From Candidatus Kuenenia stuttgartensis (GTDB lineage Bacteria; Planctomycetota; Planctomycetia; Planctomycetales; Planctomycetaceae), in contig CAMDRI010000012.1 of the NCBI GenBank assembly GCA_945906725.1, positions 1 to 55,000 on the forward strand: a stretch of DNA of 55,000 nt, in the 5' to 3' direction. The first letter of the stretch is position 1; each line of letters begins with the position of its first letter. The notes beneath the pieces were generated by a model. It saw only the letters and a list, made by a program, of their open reading frames with translations. It searched no databases and was not told the origin of the DNA. The position numbers and the translations under genes were made by a program. Shown here in pieces: positions 53,102 through 55,000 of the stretch.

Positions 53102-53109
53102 AACGAGCC

Positions 53110-53553
53110 ACGTTGCTGAAAGGCTTAGGCGACCTACTGGAGGACACGCGCGGCATCCTCTCCAACTGCGCCTGCCTGGGCGAAGGGGTCGATGTTCCGG
53201 TGCTCGACCGTATGGCGTTCATCGACCCCAAGCGGTCGATGGTGGGTATCATCCAGACCGTCGGCCGAGTGATCCGCAAAGCCGCCGGCAAGCAACTCGG
53301 CACGATCGTGATTCCAGTCTTCATCGACGAGACCGAAGACGCCGACTACGTCTTCTAGCAATCGGCCTTCGAGCCAGTCTGGCAAGTGCTCAAATCCCTG
53401 CGAGCACACGACCGCCGCCTGTCCGACGAACTCGACCAACTGCGACTATCGCTGGGGAAGCGGTCGAAATCCGCCGGCCGAATCAATCTTCCTTCAATTC
53501 AACGTACTCTGGCAGAATTCGTGGGAACTCGCCGCTATCGGGACTTCCGATAG
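53110..53553 (+). pseudogene. C-terminal fragment of a DEAD/DEAH helicase
   Basis: One frame reads LGDLLEDTRGILSNCACLGE, GVDVPVLDRMAFIDPKRSMV and GIIQTVGRVIRKAAGKQLGT, which are helicase motifs V and VI (GEGVDVP, Q-GRV-R) of SF2 helicases of the restriction/phage-defence kind. TAG at 53356 interrupts it, but the same frame continues QSAFEPVWQVLKSLRAHDRR to a final stop at 53551. Motifs I-IV are missing upstream. This is the decayed end of a large helicase gene. Confidence 0.75.
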
Positions 53554-53603
53554 AATGATCGCGACTTACCCGAACTGAAGACTCTCTCGAAAGAGACTGA
53601 AAT

Positions 53604-53759
53604 ATGAACGCCGAACTTTTCAAAGCGATGAACGAACTTCGCAACCAAGTTGCACACGGCGAGCCCAACCACTCGGTCGGCATCAATCACTACCCCAACG
53701 AGTTGGCAAACCGCTGTGTTGAAACCATCCTCAACCCCGACGGCTTGACAATCTCCTAA
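53604..53759 (+). CDS. Small ORF with HEPN-like RNxVAHG motif
   Basis: A 51-residue frame from ATG 53604: MNAELFKAMNELRNQVAHGE, then PNHSVGINHYPNELANRCVE and a short end. RNQVAH fits the Rx4H motif of HEPN ribonuclease domains, and (A)HG after it is usual. At 51 residues it is too short for a HEPN domain (about 110), so it is either a C-terminal remnant with a chance ATG or a small gene. A GAGA purine run lies about 10 bp upstream. Its position next to a helicase remnant suggests leftover defence genes. Confidence 0.4.
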   Translation: MNAELFKAMNELRNQVAHGEPNHSVGINHYPNELANRCVETILNPDGLTIS

Positions 53760-54202
53760 GTATCACACCCTTAAAAGTCACATGAAATGGAGCAGGGCGC
53801 ATCCGGCGACGTTTAATCCGTGGCCTTGATCGCAGATTCCGCCACGTAGGAGCGAAGGTCGCCATGGGTTTCCATCCATCTTCCTCGGCGGAGCCATCCC
53901 GCCAAACCATCTCGTCGCGGAGCGACGATGGAACCATCCACCACCAAAGAGATGCGTGTCGTCGTCTCCACACCTTCCCTCGTCGCTCCGCGACGGGCGG
54001 AGTCTCAGCCGCGAATTCTTGTGCGGCTGTGGGAAACGCGGGATTTGTGGCCGTAGCCCTGGCCAACTTTCACTGCTCAACATCTTCCGATGTGTCGAGC
54101 CTGACGATTAGAATAAACGGTTCACCCCGGATCGCTCACCAACAGCGGCGACAAGTCGCCGATATTTCTCAGCCGTAATTTCCCCAACAGAGGACTCCCC
54201 CG
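53760..54202. other. Gap with short GC palindromes
   Basis: No gene seen. TCGTCGCGGAGCGACGA (53912-53928) and CGTCGCTCCGCGACG (53981-53995) are both perfect small palindromes with reverse-oriented centres (GGA and TCC), so together they form an inverted pair about 50 bp apart. The last 60 bp lead into the cytochrome gene. Confidence 0.5.
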
Positions 54203-55000
54203 ATGAGACGCCTGGTTTCTTGGTTGAGTGTCGTGATTGGATTCAGTCTCACGACGCAGATGGCGTTCGCCGCAGACGGCGACAAGCTCGATTTCGGCCG
54301 CGATGTGCGGTCGATCTTGTCGAACAACTGCTTCAAGTGTCACGGGCCGGACGAAAAGCAGCGGCAGGCCGGATTGCGACTCGATCAGCGTGACGGTGCA
54401 ACGACGAAACTCGAATCGGGAAAAGTTGGCATCGCCGCAGGCAAGTGGAGCGACAGCGAAATCATCGCTCGACTGACGACCGACAACGCCGACCTCAAAA
54501 TGCCTCCGCCAAGTTCCGGCAAGAAAGTCTCGGCCGAACAAATCGAGAAGCTCAAACGCTGGATCGACGAGGGGGCGGAGTACAAGCCGCATTGGTCGTT
54601 CGTCGCGGCGGCTCGACCGGAACTGCCGAAGGTTTCCGAAGAGTCGTGGATCAAGAATCCGATTGACCGGTTTGTGCTCGCGAAGTTGGACAAGGCGGGG
54701 CTGCGACCGTCGCCGCAAGCGGACAAGGTGACGCTGATTCGCCGGCTGACGTTCGATCTGACCGGCCTGCCACCGACTCCGGCCGAGGTCGATGCATTCG
54801 TAGCGGATCAGTCGCCGGAAGCCTATGACAAGCTCGTCGAGCGGCTATTCAATTCGGCGCGGCACGGCGAGCATCAGGCTCGGTACTGGCTCGACGCGGC
54901 TCGCTACGGCGACACACACGGGCTGCATTTAGACAACGAGCGGTCGCTCTGGCCGTATCGCGACTGGGTCATCGGGGCGTTCAACCGCAACGTGCCGTTC
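54203..55000 (+). CDS. Planctomycete cytochrome-DUF1549(-DUF1553) protein, cut by the window end
   Basis: The first 266 residues of an exported protein. A signal peptide (MRRLVSWLSVVIGFSLTTQM then AFA) is followed by a planctomycete cytochrome domain with NNCFKCHGPDEKQRQAGLRL and KMPPPSSGKKVS, then the start of DUF1549: NPIDRFVLAKLDKAGLRPSP, LIRRLTFDLTGLPPTPAEVD, and ARYWLDAARYGDTHG with the typical DNERSLWPYRDWVI. This is the normal domain order, unlike the TPR version at 38572. It shows what the broken gene at 26781 once looked like. The DUF1553 part and a DUF1501 partner are expected beyond 55000. Confidence 0.92.
   Translation, partial: MRRLVSWLSVVIGFSLTTQMAFAADGDKLDFGRDVRSILSNNCFKCHGPDEKQRQAGLRLDQRDGATTKLESGKVGIAAGKWSDSEIIARLTTDNADLKMPPPSSGKKVSAEQIEKLKRWIDEGAEYKPHWSFVAAARPELPKVSEESWIKNPIDRFVLAKLDKAGLRPSPQADKVTLIRRLTFDLTGLPPTPAEVDAFVADQSPEAYDKLVERLFNSARHGEHQARYWLDAARYGDTHGLHLDNERSLWPYRDWVIGAFNRNVPF

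Noticed and set aside
53912..53995. Insertion-sequence ends in the gap before the last gene
   Set aside because: The palindromes are short and GC-rich, with no transposase or target duplication between them.

Overview
The window reads as a GC-rich chromosome segment of a member of the Planctomycetota. The family content is the reason: three intact DUF1501 proteins, DUF1549/DUF1553 proteins with embedded CxxCH motifs, planctomycete-type cytochrome domains, Tat-leader Gfo/Idh/MocA oxidoreductases, DUF1080, ThuA, DUF3500, WD40 and PQQ-type propellers. Genes are mostly exported or envelope-associated, spaced by 60-120 bp gaps, and few look like classical tight operons. I saw no rRNA, tRNA or CRISPR array.

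Layout. 0.46-8.2 kb: an RND/MMPL transporter, a thioester-reductase-like SDR convergent with a LarE-type sulfur transferase, a secreted di-CxxCH cytochrome protein and a ThiO-type glycine oxidase. 8.2-19 kb: a 21-bp tandem repeat, a WD40 protein of near-identical repeats, a neutral ceramidase, an aminotransferase divergent from a DUF1501 gene, dapF, two related lipoproteins, gene remnants and a PQQ-like propeller. 19-26.7 kb: a six-gene minus-strand run (fumarase, Gfo/Idh/MocA, DUF1501, isochorismatase-like hydrolase, amidohydrolase, TauE/SafE permease). 26.8-33.4 kb: a decayed zone with a wrecked cytochrome/DUF1549-DUF1501 cassette, transposase scraps and a broken secreted protein, interrupted by three intact unknowns. 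33.5-38.2 kb: a Tat-exported SelA-like PLP protein, a nitrilase, a NagA-like deacetylase and a second propeller. 38.6-45.7 kb: a plus-strand run of TPR-DUF1549-DUF1553, DUF1501, a probable selenoprotein and Gfo/Idh/MocA. 45.8-55 kb: two joined gene fragments, a cytochrome protein, upp, a DUF1080-ThuA fusion, DUF3500, HIT, an LRR protein with a charged tail, a zone of helicase and HEPN-like remnants, and the start of another cytochrome/DUF1549 protein.

Two things stand out. First, 43042..44388 is one reading frame interrupted only by a TGA. That TGA lies directly after a Cys, in a thioredoxin-like context, and is followed at SECIS distance by a perfect 8-bp hairpin. This is best read as an undescribed selenoprotein with a vicinal Cys-Sec pair. 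Second, most intergenic gaps hold a different long imperfect palindrome, and these abut the stop codon of the adjoining gene on either strand. They look like a layered family of 3'-end structures rather than copies of one repeat.
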